From Mesorhizobium sp. B4-1-4 (GTDB taxonomy: Bacteria; Pseudomonadota; Alphaproteobacteria; Rhizobiales; Rhizobiaceae): a DNA stretch of 64,000 bases. The position numbers were made by a program, and so were the translations under genes. The notes under the pieces were generated by a model. That model worked only from the letters and a program-made list of their open reading frames with translations, had not been told where the DNA came from and searched no databases. Where the stretch lies: contig NZ_CP083950.1 of the NCBI RefSeq assembly GCF_006439395.2, forward strand, positions 2,356,001 to 2,420,000. Direction: 5' to 3'. Below, one piece after another: positions 39,664-48,151 of this stretch; the first letter of the stretch is position 1, and each line of letters starts with the position of its first letter.

Positions 39664-39693
39664 ACAATAGGATTGGTTCCACGCCGCTGTCAA
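39664..39693 (-). promoter_or_regulatory. Predicted promoter of the ilv leader and ilvBN
   Basis: A perfect -35 TTGACA (39688-39693, minus strand) and -10 TATTGT (39664-39669) separated by 18 bp. The predicted start near 39657 is directly before the leader ATG at 39655. Confidence 0.6.
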
Positions 39694-39926
39694 CGGCGAA
39701 TGTGAATGGCATGAACGCGAATGAGCGGCGGGCTTACGGTCGGACGGCGTGATCAGTCGTCACGAGACAAATACCCGGTCGGGTTTCGGTAAGCCATTGA
39801 AAACATGCCAAACTATTGGAGGGCGTGACGCAGCGAAGCTTTTGACGGGATACTTTGTCCATGTCGGACCGCCCCACCCGGCCACAATAGCTCGACCAAG
39901 AAGCGTTTCGAATCCGGAGGAAATTC

Positions 39927-41729
39927 ATGCTCGACAAAGCCCCCAACAAAAAGCTTTCCGACCTGCTCGATGCGTTCGGTGGCGCTCTTGCCGCCGGCGA
40001 CATAGACAAGGCGGTCGGCTGTTTCCAGGAAGACTGCTATTGGCGCGACCTCGTCACCTTCACCTGGAACATCAAGACCATGGAAGGCCGTGACCAGGTC
40101 CGCCACATGCTGAATAGCCAGTTGTCGAGGACGAAACCCTCGCACTTCGCCCTCGCCGAGGGCGAGGATGCGACCGAGAGCGGTGGAGTGATCGACGGCT
40201 GGATCAGCTTCGAGACCGAGGTTGCGCGCGGTTTTGGCCATATCAGGCTGAAGGACGGCAAGATCTGGACGCTGCTGACCACCATGGTCGAACTGAAAGG
40301 CCATGAGGAGCCGGCGGGTTTCGCGCGGCCGATGGGCGCCAAGCATGGCTCCGGCAAGAACCGCCCAACCTGGAAGGAAGAACGCGAGAAGGAAGCGGCG
40401 GAACTCGGCTTCAAGACACAGCCCTACACGGTGATCATCGGCGGCGGCCAGGGCGGCATCGCGCTTGGTGCGCGCCTGCGGCAGCTCGGCGTGCCGACCA
40501 TCATCATCGAGAAGAACGAACGCGCCGGCGACAGCTGGCGCAAGCGCTACAAGTCGCTCTGCCTGCACGATCCGGTCTGGTACGACCATCTGCCCTATAT
40601 CGATTTCCCCAGAAACTGGCCGGTGTTCTCGCCCAAGGACAAGATCGGCGACTGGCTGGAAATGTACACCAAGGTGATGGAGCTGAATTACTGGTCGTCG
40701 ACAGAGGCCAAGAGTGCGTCCTACGACGACAAGGAAAAGGAATGGACTGTCGTGGTGCACCGCGACGGCAAGGACATCACCTTGAAACCGAAGCAGTTGG
40801 TGCTGGCCACCGGGCAGGCCGGCAAAGCAAACCTGCCCAAATTCAAGGGTATGGAAAATTTCAAGGGCGACCAGCACCACTCCTCGCAACATCCCGGTGC
40901 CGATGCCTATGCCGGCAAGAAGGCGGTGGTTATCGGTTCGAACAATTCCGCCCACGACATATCAGCGGCACTTTGGGAAGCGGGCGCTGACGTGACCATG
41001 GTGCAGCGCTCGAGCACCCATATCTCCAGGTCCGACACGCTGATGGAAATCGGGCTGGGTTCCCTCTATTCGGAACAAGCGGTGCAAAACGGCATCACCA
41101 CCGCCAAAGCCGACCTGATCTTCGCCTCCCTGCCCTACAAGATCCTGCATGAATTCCAGATCCCGGCCTATGCCGAGATGAAGAAACGCGACGCGGCCTT
41201 TTACGAGGGGCTCGACAAGGCCGGCTTCATGCTCGACTGGGGCGATGACGAGTCTGGCCTGTTCATGAAGTACCTCAGGCGCGGCTCCGGCTACTATATA
41301 GACGTCGGCGCCTCGCAGTTGATCATCGACGGGTCGATCAAGCTGAAGAGCGGTGTCGACGTGAAGGAGATCAAGGAGCATTCGGTGCTGCTTGGCGATG
41401 GCACGGAACTGCCCGCCGATCTCATCGTGTACGCGACCGGCTATGGTTCGATGAACGGCTGGGCGGCCGACCTGATCTCGCGTGAAACCGCCGACAGGGT
41501 CGGCAAATGCTGGGGCCTCGGTTCGAACACCACCAAGGACCCCGGCCCGTGGGAAGGCGAACTGCGCAACATGTGGAAGCCGACCCAGCAAGAGGCGCTG
41601 TGGTTCCACGGCGGCAATCTGCACCAGTCACGGCACTATTCGCAGTTCCTGTCGCTGCAGCTGAAAGCCAGGCAAGTCGGTGTGCCGACGCCGGTCTACG
41701 GGTTGCAGGAAGTCCACCACAAGGGCTGA
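39927..41729 (+). CDS. NTF2-like/flavin-dependent monooxygenase fusion
   Basis: A 600-residue protein. Residues about 8-125 look like a SnoaL/NTF2-like domain (LLDAFGGALAAGDIDKAVGCFQEDCYWRDLV). From about 170 a class B flavoprotein monooxygenase follows: FAD motif IIGGGQGGIALGARLRQLG, NADPH motif VIGSNNSAHDISAALWEAG and the ATG motif IVYATGYG. The fused architecture resembles YUCCA/FMO-type oxidases found in soil bacteria; the substrate is unknown. ATG 39927 has a strong GGAGGAAATTC ribosome site. A hairpin follows the stop. Confidence 0.87.
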   Translation: MLDKAPNKKLSDLLDAFGGALAAGDIDKAVGCFQEDCYWRDLVTFTWNIKTMEGRDQVRHMLNSQLSRTKPSHFALAEGEDATESGGVIDGWISFETEVARGFGHIRLKDGKIWTLLTTMVELKGHEEPAGFARPMGAKHGSGKNRPTWKEEREKEAAELGFKTQPYTVIIGGGQGGIALGARLRQLGVPTIIIEKNERAGDSWRKRYKSLCLHDPVWYDHLPYIDFPRNWPVFSPKDKIGDWLEMYTKVMELNYWSSTEAKSASYDDKEKEWTVVVHRDGKDITLKPKQLVLATGQAGKANLPKFKGMENFKGDQHHSSQHPGADAYAGKKAVVIGSNNSAHDISAALWEAGADVTMVQRSSTHISRSDTLMEIGLGSLYSEQAVQNGITTAKADLIFASLPYKILHEFQIPAYAEMKKRDAAFYEGLDKAGFMLDWGDDESGLFMKYLRRGSGYYIDVGASQLIIDGSIKLKSGVDVKEIKEHSVLLGDGTELPADLIVYATGYGSMNGWAADLISRETADRVGKCWGLGSNTTKDPGPWEGELRNMWKPTQQEALWFHGGNLHQSRHYSQFLSLQLKARQVGVPTPVYGLQEVHHKG

Positions 41730-41746
41730 AGCAAAAAGGTGGAGTG

Positions 41747-41778
41747 GGACGGAAGCCCGGTCGTGTCGGGCTTCGTCC
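41747..41778. terminator. Hairpin between convergent genes
   Basis: GAAGCCCG (41752-41759) and CGGGCTTC (41767-41774) form a perfect 8-bp stem extended by GGAC/GTCC. It separates the convergent monooxygenase and HD-domain genes. The T run is short, so factor-independent termination is likely but not certain. Confidence 0.6.
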
Positions 41779-42369
41779 TTATGTCATCCTTTGGGCCGCG
41801 AACTTTTCCACGACGCGCTGTAGCAAGGGTACATAGTCGCGAAACGCCCGCGTCTTCATATTGGCGATCTTGCCGCCCTCGTCCCAGATGCGGACCCGCA
41901 CCGCTTCCTCATGGAACGGGTTGCTGCGGAACTCGGCCACCTCCTCGGCACTCATCGGCCCACCCTGCAGAGACAGCGTATGCACCGAAGCCGGCGACAG
42001 CTTGGAGAAATAGGTCGGGTCGGTGGCGCAGAGATAACGCTTGGCCGCGACGTGCAGCCTCACGCACTCGACGATGACCGGCGGGAAGAACGGCGCCAGC
42101 ACCTCGCCGCCGGCTTCGTCATGATGCTTGTCCTCGACATCGTCGGGCGAATAGGTGCCGAACTCGCTGGTGTAATGGCCGATGTCGTGCAGCAGGGCGG
42201 CGGCCACCAGCACCTCCGGCGCTCCATCCTGCTCCGCCAGCCAGGCGCCCTGCAGCATGTGTTCCGACATCGTCACCGGCTCGCCGAGATAGGATTCCGC
42301 ACCCCGGCGCTCGAAAATGTCGGCGATGAATTCGACGATATTGCCCGCGTTCAGATCCTGACCGCTCAT
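41779..42369 (-). CDS. TmpB/PhnZ-like HD-domain phosphonate oxygenase
   Basis: A 196-residue HD-domain protein of the phosphonate-associated group. N-terminal [15 protein letters not shown] places Tyr and Glu three residues apart, the spacing of the PhnZ substrate-gating Tyr24/Glu27 pair. The metal site is [21 protein letters not shown] and [10 protein letters not shown], and the [12 protein letters not shown] segment is family-specific. Such proteins are mixed-valent di-iron oxygenases that cleave the C-P bond of 1-hydroxyphosphonates, not phosphohydrolases. The start ATG 42369 overlaps the upstream oxygenase stop by 4 bp. Confidence 0.82.
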   Translation of the reverse strand: MSGQDLNAGNIVEFIADIFERRGAESYLGEPVTMSEHMLQGAWLAEQDGAPEVLVAAALLHDIGHYTSEFGTYSPDDVEDKHHDEAGGEVLAPFFPPVIVECVRLHVAAKRYLCATDPTYFSKLSPASVHTLSLQGGPMSAEEVAEFRSNPFHEEAVRVRIWDEGGKIANMKTRAFRDYVPLLQRVVEKFAAQRMT

Positions 42370-43517
42370 TCCGCGGCCTCCTTGAAGCCGTGCTCGATCG
42401 CCGCCAGCGTCGACAACAGGCCGTCCTTGTCGGCGTAGCATCCCTGCAGCCAGCGCTTGCCTGTGCCGGAGAAAGCCTTGCGGGCATGCATGACCCGTGT
42501 GTTGTCGACGATGAACGCCTGGCCCGCCTCCAGCTTGAAGGTCACTTCGAAGGACGGATCCTCGATCAGTTCGGCGAACCGGCGATAGGCGCCATAGTAG
42601 GCGTCCATGTCTGCGAACGGCACGTCGACGACAGGCGCCAGCGAGCGGTTGTTGAAGCGGATGCAGATCAACTCGCCATCCGGTCCAAGCTCGATCATCG
42701 GACGCTTGGATTGCAGCCGCACGCCGGATGAGCCGGCATATTCGAAGCGCGCCGGACAGGAACTCAACAGCCGGAAGCCTTCAGGGTTCTCGGCCTGCAA
42801 CGCCGCCGCGACGGCAAAACCGTCGACAACGCTGGATTCCCCACCCTCCACTGTATTCTCGATGCAGGAAAGGATCTGCAGGGTCGGCACGGGATCGCGA
42901 TAGGGGTTATCCGTATGCGCCTGGAGGCCGAGATTGGTGTAGGCGAGATTGTTGGGATTGACCTCGGCGCGCACTTCGAACCAGCGGCCGTAATTGGTCT
43001 CCCTGATATAGCCGAACAGATCGGAGACCTTGCACAATGCCCCGGATTCCGCTGGCAGGCCGTCCATCACGGCAAAGCCATAGGTCCTCACCGCCGAAAG
43101 CCACTCGCGCAGGACGGTACGGTCATGGCTGGCAGCAGCGTAGCCGGCGCGTGGAACCGAGTTCTGCACGCTGGCCTTGGTCCAGCGCACAATATCCTCT
43201 CCGGTCCAGCCAGCCCCGCGCGTCGTATCGCGATCATAGGCATTGGCGCTCAACCAGGCAGCCGGAAAGCTGACGGTCTTCTGCTCCGGCACGAAGCTGA
43301 TCTCGAGGGCATCGCCCTTGATCGCGGCCGCACCGATCTTCGTGTCGGCCGGAATGTCCAGGATGGTGATCAGGCGCTGGCCGTTGCCGGCGCTGCGCGT
43401 CTTGTCGTCCAGCGCATTGTCGCGCAGCCACATGGCATGAAAGCGGGTGTGCCTCCCGTCCTGCCAGCCAAGTTCGATTGTTCTGCCGTCGTCGCCAACC
43501 AGCGCGTGGGTCAACAT
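42366..43517 (-). CDS. TmpA-like 2-oxoglutarate/Fe(II) dioxygenase (gamma-butyrobetaine hydroxylase family)
   Basis: A 383-residue Fe(II)/2-oxoglutarate dioxygenase. The iron triad is HTD ([12 protein letters not shown]) with a distal His in [13 protein letters not shown], and the 2-oxoglutarate arginine is in [11 protein letters not shown]. The N-terminal DUF971-like region contains [13 protein letters not shown] where zinc-binding members have cysteines, so the zinc site appears lost. Paired with the PhnZ-like gene by ATGA overlap, it matches TmpA, which hydroxylates 2-(trimethylamino)ethylphosphonate. A carnitine-type substrate remains possible. Confidence 0.78.
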   Translation of the reverse strand: MLTHALVGDDGRTIELGWQDGRHTRFHAMWLRDNALDDKTRSAGNGQRLITILDIPADTKIGAAAIKGDALEISFVPEQKTVSFPAAWLSANAYDRDTTRGAGWTGEDIVRWTKASVQNSVPRAGYAAASHDRTVLREWLSAVRTYGFAVMDGLPAESGALCKVSDLFGYIRETNYGRWFEVRAEVNPNNLAYTNLGLQAHTDNPYRDPVPTLQILSCIENTVEGGESSVVDGFAVAAALQAENPEGFRLLSSCPARFEYAGSSGVRLQSKRPMIELGPDGELICIRFNNRSLAPVVDVPFADMDAYYGAYRRFAELIEDPSFEVTFKLEAGQAFIVDNTRVMHARKAFSGTGKRWLQGCYADKDGLLSTLAAIEHGFKEAAE

Positions 43518-43637
43518 GGAAATACTGTTCCTGTCCGTTACGGCCCACGGGCCGATCCGTGGGTTTCGAATGCATGTTGACCGCGCGAACGGCATAACTC
43601 AAATTATCGTTTTTTGGCCAATGACCGCAAATAGCTA

Positions 43638-44525
43638 ATGGCTCGAAAATCCATTCCCTCCCTGCCCCCACTCGACTGGCTGCGCAGTTTCGAGGCCTCG
43701 GCACGGCTGTCGAACTTCACGGCGGCCGCGGCCGAACTCGGCCTGACACAGGCAGCCGTCAGCCAGCATATCCGGCTGCTCGAGGAACGATTGAAGACGC
43801 GCCTGTTCTCACGACTGGCGCGTGGTGTCGCGCTGTCGCCGGAGGGCGCCGCCTATCTGCCGCACATCCAGTCGGCCTTCGCCACCATCTCCAGCAGCAC
43901 AACGGAACTGTTCGAACCCCGCGCCGTCCAGACCGTCTCGATCCGGGTGCCGATCTCCTTCGCCCTGCTGGTGCTGGTCCCGGCGTTGCCCGATCTTGCC
44001 GAGGCGCTGCCGCGCATCCAACTCGATCTTGTGACGATCCATCGCCCGACCGACTACGACCTGCCGGGCTCCGCGCTCGACATCCGTTTCGGCAACGGAT
44101 CCTTTCCAGGACGCGAAGCCGACAGGCTGACGGCCGAGCGGCTTGTGCCGGTGGCCAGCCCGGCCCTGGCCGGCGCCGCCGACTGGGCATCCCTGCCGCT
44201 GCTTCTGGTCGCCGGCGCGCGCGAGATGTGGGCGGAATGGTTCGCGGGGGCCGGATTGGCCGGCCACCCCCAGCGATCCCACCGCTTCGACAGTTTCGTC
44301 GCCGCGATGGAAGCGGCGAGTGCCGGCGCCGGCGTGCTTCTGGGGTCGCGGCCGCTCGTCGACGCGGCACTCGAAAACAGGACCTTGGTGCCGCTTTCCG
44401 ACTTCGAGCTCTCCAGCACCTCGGGCCATTTTCTGACCAGGGCACCGACCGTGCGCCTGACCAGTGCCGAGCAGGATTTCCGCCGCTGGTTGCTGAGCCG
44501 CCTCTCCAGTGCGGCTTCGGCCTGA
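43638..44525 (+). CDS. LysR family regulator (GcvA-like)
   Basis: A 295-residue regulator with the helix-turn-helix WLRSFEASARLSNFTAAAAELGLTQAAVSQHIRLLEERL and the GcvA-like KSIPSLPPLDWLRSFEA start. It diverges from the dioxygenase/HD oxygenase pair across 120 bp, so those genes are its probable targets, with the phosphonate or glycine betaine as possible inducers. The C-terminal ligand domain is ordinary. Confidence 0.9.
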   Translation: MARKSIPSLPPLDWLRSFEASARLSNFTAAAAELGLTQAAVSQHIRLLEERLKTRLFSRLARGVALSPEGAAYLPHIQSAFATISSSTTELFEPRAVQTVSIRVPISFALLVLVPALPDLAEALPRIQLDLVTIHRPTDYDLPGSALDIRFGNGSFPGREADRLTAERLVPVASPALAGAADWASLPLLLVAGAREMWAEWFAGAGLAGHPQRSHRFDSFVAAMEAASAGAGVLLGSRPLVDAALENRTLVPLSDFELSSTSGHFLTRAPTVRLTSAEQDFRRWLLSRLSSAASA

Positions 44526-44535
44526 CGGCGCGGAA

Positions 44536-45066
44536 CTACCGGGACGATGAGGCGATACGCTTCCAGTAGATCAGCGTGCCTGTCAGCCCACCATGCGGCT
44601 TCAGCGCATAGTCCGGTATTTCGCCGGTCAGGGTGAAGCCGAGTTTTTCGTAGAGGCCCGAAGCACCTTCCTCGGTCGCCGTGTCCAGGACCAGCAGCGT
44701 GCGCCCCCTCTCGGCGGCGAGACGCTCGGCCGCCTTCATAAGGCGCGTTCCGATGCCCCTGCCCCGGTGTTCGGCCGATGTCATCAGCTTGGCGATCTCG
44801 GCCCGGTGCGGCTGGTTGGGTGGGCAATCGAGCAGCAAGGTGACGGTGCCGACCAGTGCCCTGCCATCCCACGCGCCAAGCACCACCCTCTCGCCTCTTG
44901 CCGCCGCGGCCAGCGACCTCTCCCAGAATGCGTTTGCCGCCTCCGGCGCGAGCGGATGCATGAAGCTGACCGAACCGCCGGCGGCAACCGTTTCGACAAG
45001 CAGGTCAGTCAGCATCGCCAGCGTTTCAGCATTGGCGCTCAGCGTTCCGATTTCGATGGAATTCAT
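44536..45066 (-). CDS. GNAT N-acetyltransferase
   Basis: A 176-residue GNAT protein. The acetyl-CoA loop is AEHRGRGIGTRLMKAAERLA, followed by LLVLDTATEEGASGLYEKLGF. The substrate is not evident. It converges on the LysR gene with a gap of 10 bp and lies downstream of the XRE regulator operon with a 41-bp gap. Confidence 0.87.
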   Translation of the reverse strand: MNSIEIGTLSANAETLAMLTDLLVETVAAGGSVSFMHPLAPEAANAFWERSLAAAARGERVVLGAWDGRALVGTVTLLLDCPPNQPHRAEIAKLMTSAEHRGRGIGTRLMKAAERLAAERGRTLLVLDTATEEGASGLYEKLGFTLTGEIPDYALKPHGGLTGTLIYWKRIASSSR

Positions 45067-45107
45067 GCCTGGTCCTCTGGAGATGACGCGACGTGGGCTC
45101 GAGGCCG

Positions 45108-45416
45108 TCAGCCGAGATGGCGCACGCGCCGTCGCTTGCGAGCGGCTTTGATGGCACTGATGCGCTCGGTGTCGTCTTCCCTGAGATGCTGTCCGCGCAC
45201 CAGGATCTCGAGCGTGTATTCCTCATAGGTCAGGCCCAGCCGTTCGGCCTTGTCCGTGCGCATTAGCATGACCTCGTGGCTCGGCGCCTTCCATGCCTTT
45301 GCGTGCGCGGCCTGCCAGGCCAGGAAGATGTAGGGGTCGCCCCTGCCCCATGGCGGCCCCTTGTAGTCGTCAAGCGGCGGCCCCCCATTGTGGGAGCGCT
45401 TTGGCCGTCTTGCCAT
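45108..45416 (-). CDS. Hypothetical protein with HNGGPPLDD motif
   Basis: A 102-residue basic protein that I do not recognise beyond an N-terminal motif RSHNGGPPLDDYKGPPWG that recurs in small rhizobial proteins. The middle contains AWQAAHAKAWKAPSHEVMLMR and LTYEEYTLEILVRGQHL; the C-terminus is Arg/Lys-rich (KAARKRRRVRHLG). It begins 4 bp after the stop of the XRE-cupin regulator and is very likely in its operon. No signal peptide or membrane helix. Confidence 0.65.
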   Translation of the reverse strand: MARRPKRSHNGGPPLDDYKGPPWGRGDPYIFLAWQAAHAKAWKAPSHEVMLMRTDKAERLGLTYEEYTLEILVRGQHLREDDTERISAIKAARKRRRVRHLG

Positions 45417-45420
45417 GAGG

Positions 45421-45984
45421 TCAGCCCCTGACCAGCGCCACGAGATAGTCGGCGTCCGCCTCCAGGGCATGAAAGGTGCAGTCCGACGGCGCGCCGAGTG
45501 CCAGGCAGTCACCAGATTCGAGCCGGTGCACCACATCGCCCTCGGTGAATTCGAGCCGCCCGGAAACCAGCCAGATCTGCTGCTTGATGAAGGCATAGGA
45601 GGCCGCGGGCAAGCTCACCTTGGCGCCCGCCGGCAAATGCACCTTGATCAGTTCGAGCGGCATGTCGCTGGCCGGCGACAAATGCCGCCTGACATAGCCC
45701 GTGGCAGGATCGCGCCACACCGGCTGGTCGGCCTCGCGCAGCACCCCGCCGCCTTGCAATTCCGCCCGTGCGATGAGGGTCGACAGCGTCATCCCGAAGG
45801 CCGCCGCGATGCGCACCAGAAGGGTCGCCGTCGGGCTGGTCATGCCGCGCTCGATCGTGCTCAGCATCGCCTTGGAAACGCCGGACCGCTCGGCGAGCTC
45901 GGCCAATGACCAGTCCCGCATGGTCCGTTCGGTGTGGATTCGGCTGCCGATGCCCAAGGAAATATCGTTCGCTATATTATTCAT
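45421..45984 (-). CDS. XRE-family regulator with cupin domain
   Basis: A 187-residue regulator: N-terminal helix-turn-helix (MRDWSLAELAERSGVSKAMLSTIERGMTSPTATLLVRIAAAFG, about residues 19-61) and a C-terminal cupin sensor domain (ESGDCLALGAPSDCTFHALE). Start ATG 45984 (MNNIANDISLG) lacks a Shine-Dalgarno sequence; a TATAAT box ends 6 bp before it, so the transcript may be leaderless. A 9-bp inverted repeat flanks the start codon and probably serves autoregulation. Confidence 0.88.
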   Translation of the reverse strand: MNNIANDISLGIGSRIHTERTMRDWSLAELAERSGVSKAMLSTIERGMTSPTATLLVRIAAAFGMTLSTLIARAELQGGGVLREADQPVWRDPATGYVRRHLSPASDMPLELIKVHLPAGAKVSLPAASYAFIKQQIWLVSGRLEFTEGDVVHRLESGDCLALGAPSDCTFHALEADADYLVALVRG

Positions 45985-46001
45985 TCGTACATTATAGCGA
46001 A
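45968..46001 (-). promoter_or_regulatory. Operator/promoter at the XRE-cupin gene start
   Basis: Inverted arms TTCGCTATA (45968-45976) and TATAGCGAA (45993-46001) surround the start codon at 45982-45984. On the minus strand the upstream arm contains TATAAT, six bases before the ATG, which would place transcription start at the A of ATG. No good -35 element is visible. Confidence 0.55.
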
Positions 46002-46138
46002 ACTCAGACGATGCAGAAGAGCCATTTGCGACAATTTTCAACAGGCGCTTAATCCTCCTTACACCATCCAGCCTCATCCGACCTTAACCCCATCCCGCTA
46101 GGGTCCATGCTCCAGGGAAAATAGGGATTGGCCTGTCC

Positions 46139-47971
46139 ATGTATGTCGAACGCGAAGCTTCCGTCGGAGAACCGACATCGCAGGAGCGCCGCAACGCAGA
46201 GCAGAACGACCGGCGCATCCTGGGCAATGTCGTGCAATGCGACGGCGCGCGCGCCACCATCAGCGCCTATGCCGACGACATTGATGGCGCCGTCACCGGC
46301 CTGTGGACGGTCGGCAAGATGATCTCCATCAATCTGGGCACGACGCGAACCGTCGGCCTGGTCTATGCCATCGGCAAATCGGACCGCGCCTGGAGCAATG
46401 AGGGCCAGAACGCTATCGAGGTCAGCATCGAGCTGATCGGCGAAGTCCGCGACGCGGCCGAACCCGGCGCCAAGCCGATCTTCGACCGCGGCATCACCAC
46501 CTATCCGCACATTGGCGCCATCGCGCACCGCATCCGCAGCCGCGATCTCCAGGCCGTCTACGACCTGGCCGGGCGGCATTCCATCACCATCGGCTCGCTG
46601 TCGCAGGACGACGCGATCGCCGCCAACATCGCCATCGACGACACGCTGGCGCGCCATTTCGCCATCGTCGGCACCACCGGCGTCGGCAAGTCCACCGCCG
46701 TCTCGCTGCTGCTGCGCAAATCGATCACGGCGCGACCCGACCTGCGCATCCTGATCCTCGACCCGCATAACGAGTTCGCGGCCTCGCTGCCCGAATATTG
46801 CGTCAAGGTCGATTCCAAGACGCTCGACCTGCCGTTCTGGATGTTCCGGCTGGAGGAATTCGCCGAAGTGCTGTTTCGGGGCCGTGAAACGGTCCCGGAA
46901 GAAATCGACGCTTTGCGCGATCTCATTCCGCTCGCCAAGAATCTCTACCGCAACCCGAGCTCGGGCACCTATCTCAGGCGCGGCAACGATGCGCTGACCG
47001 CCGATACGCCTGTGCCTTACCGCATCGCCGACCTGCTCAAGCAGATCGACGAGCGCATGGGCATGCTCGAAAGCAAGAACGACCGCCCGACGCTCAAATC
47101 GCTGAAGACGCGGATCGAATCGGCCGCCGCCGATCCGCGCTACCGCTTCATGTTCAGCTCGCGCCTGATCGAGGACACCATCCACGAGACGATCGGCAAC
47201 ATTTTCCGCGTGCCGCATCACGGCCGCCCGGTAACCTGCTTCGAGATGGCCGGCATGCCCTCCGAAGTGGTCAACTCCGTCTGTTCGGTGCTGGCGCGCC
47301 TGGCCTTCGACCTCGCTCTGTGGAGCGAGGGCAAGCTGCAACTCCTGTTGCTGTGCGAGGAAGCCCACCGCTACATGCCGGCCGATGCGCGCCTCGGCTT
47401 TGCGCCGACACGCCACGCGCTGTCGCGCATCGCCAAGGAAGGCCGCAAATATGGCTGCTATCTCGGCGTCGTCACCCAGCGTCCGGGCGAGCTCGACCCG
47501 ACCATCCTGTCACAGTGCTCGACCTTCTTCGCCATGCGGCTCGCCAACGAGCAGGACCAGGCGATCATCCGCTCGGCCATCGCCGACTCGTCCGCCTCCA
47601 CGCTTGCCTTCCTGTCGTCCATGGGCCAGCGCGAAGCCATCGCCTTCGGCGAAGGCGTGGCGACGACGATGCGGCTGAAATTCGAAAGACTGCCGGCGCA
47701 TTTGATCCCCGGCACGTCCAGGCGCGAAGAAACCGCGTCGCCGAAGAGCGGCGACGATGTCGACCTGGTGGCGATCGTCGAGCGACTGCGCAACGTGCCA
47801 AAACCACAGCAGCAGGCGATGGCCTTCGCCGAGGTGGTCGATTCCGGCCGGCAGGCCGGTGATCCTGATTATCGCAAGCCGGCAACCGCTCGCGTCCAGT
47901 CGGACGACGATTTCGACACGCGCTATGGCCTCAAGCCCGCCACCTTCGGCCTGCGTCCCCAGAACGATTGA
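46139..47971 (+). CDS. HerA-like DUF87 ATPase
   Basis: A 610-residue HerA/FtsK-class ATPase. Residues 28-110 resemble a HAS-barrel, then Walker A VGTTGVGKSTAVSLLL near residues 178-193, LILDPHNEFA, an arginine-rich central region and Walker B LLLLCEEAHRYMPAD (about 400-414), followed by RKYGCYLGVVTQRPGELDPTILSQC. Such ATPases pump DNA or act in repair with a NurA nuclease; no NurA or Sir2 partner gene is adjacent. Cellular role unknown. Confidence 0.87.
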   Translation: MYVEREASVGEPTSQERRNAEQNDRRILGNVVQCDGARATISAYADDIDGAVTGLWTVGKMISINLGTTRTVGLVYAIGKSDRAWSNEGQNAIEVSIELIGEVRDAAEPGAKPIFDRGITTYPHIGAIAHRIRSRDLQAVYDLAGRHSITIGSLSQDDAIAANIAIDDTLARHFAIVGTTGVGKSTAVSLLLRKSITARPDLRILILDPHNEFAASLPEYCVKVDSKTLDLPFWMFRLEEFAEVLFRGRETVPEEIDALRDLIPLAKNLYRNPSSGTYLRRGNDALTADTPVPYRIADLLKQIDERMGMLESKNDRPTLKSLKTRIESAAADPRYRFMFSSRLIEDTIHETIGNIFRVPHHGRPVTCFEMAGMPSEVVNSVCSVLARLAFDLALWSEGKLQLLLLCEEAHRYMPADARLGFAPTRHALSRIAKEGRKYGCYLGVVTQRPGELDPTILSQCSTFFAMRLANEQDQAIIRSAIADSSASTLAFLSSMGQREAIAFGEGVATTMRLKFERLPAHLIPGTSRREETASPKSGDDVDLVAIVERLRNVPKPQQQAMAFAEVVDSGRQAGDPDYRKPATARVQSDDDFDTRYGLKPATFGLRPQND

Positions 47972-48007
47972 ACCTGCAGCTTGCGGACTTCGTAGGCCAC
48001 CTTGGTT

Positions 48008-48151
48008 AAATCCCGTCAGGGAATTCGTCAGGCTGAGTCCGGGTGGTGCTGTTTTCGAGAACCGGAGCGGAGCGGACATTCAGTCCGTGAGCACCGGAAG
48101 CGCAGAAAACAGCGGCAGACGGCCAGCCTCACGAATTCAATGATGGGATTT
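48008..48151. repeat. 144-bp imperfect palindrome between convergent genes
   Basis: The outer arms AAATCCCGTCAGGGAATTCG and its partner at about 48124-48151 are near-complementary over 28 bp; GCTGTTTTC/GAAAACAGC forms an inner pair. The element can fold as one long hairpin. It separates the herA-like gene from the diguanylate cyclase, whose TAA stop begins at its right edge. It has the form of a miniature inverted-repeat element; no terminal duplication is obvious. Confidence 0.65.

Noticed and set aside
41779..42369. Simple HD phosphohydrolase annotation
   Set aside because: The PhnZ-type Tyr/Glu gate, QGGP segment and coupling to a 2-oxoglutarate dioxygenase favour an oxygenase.
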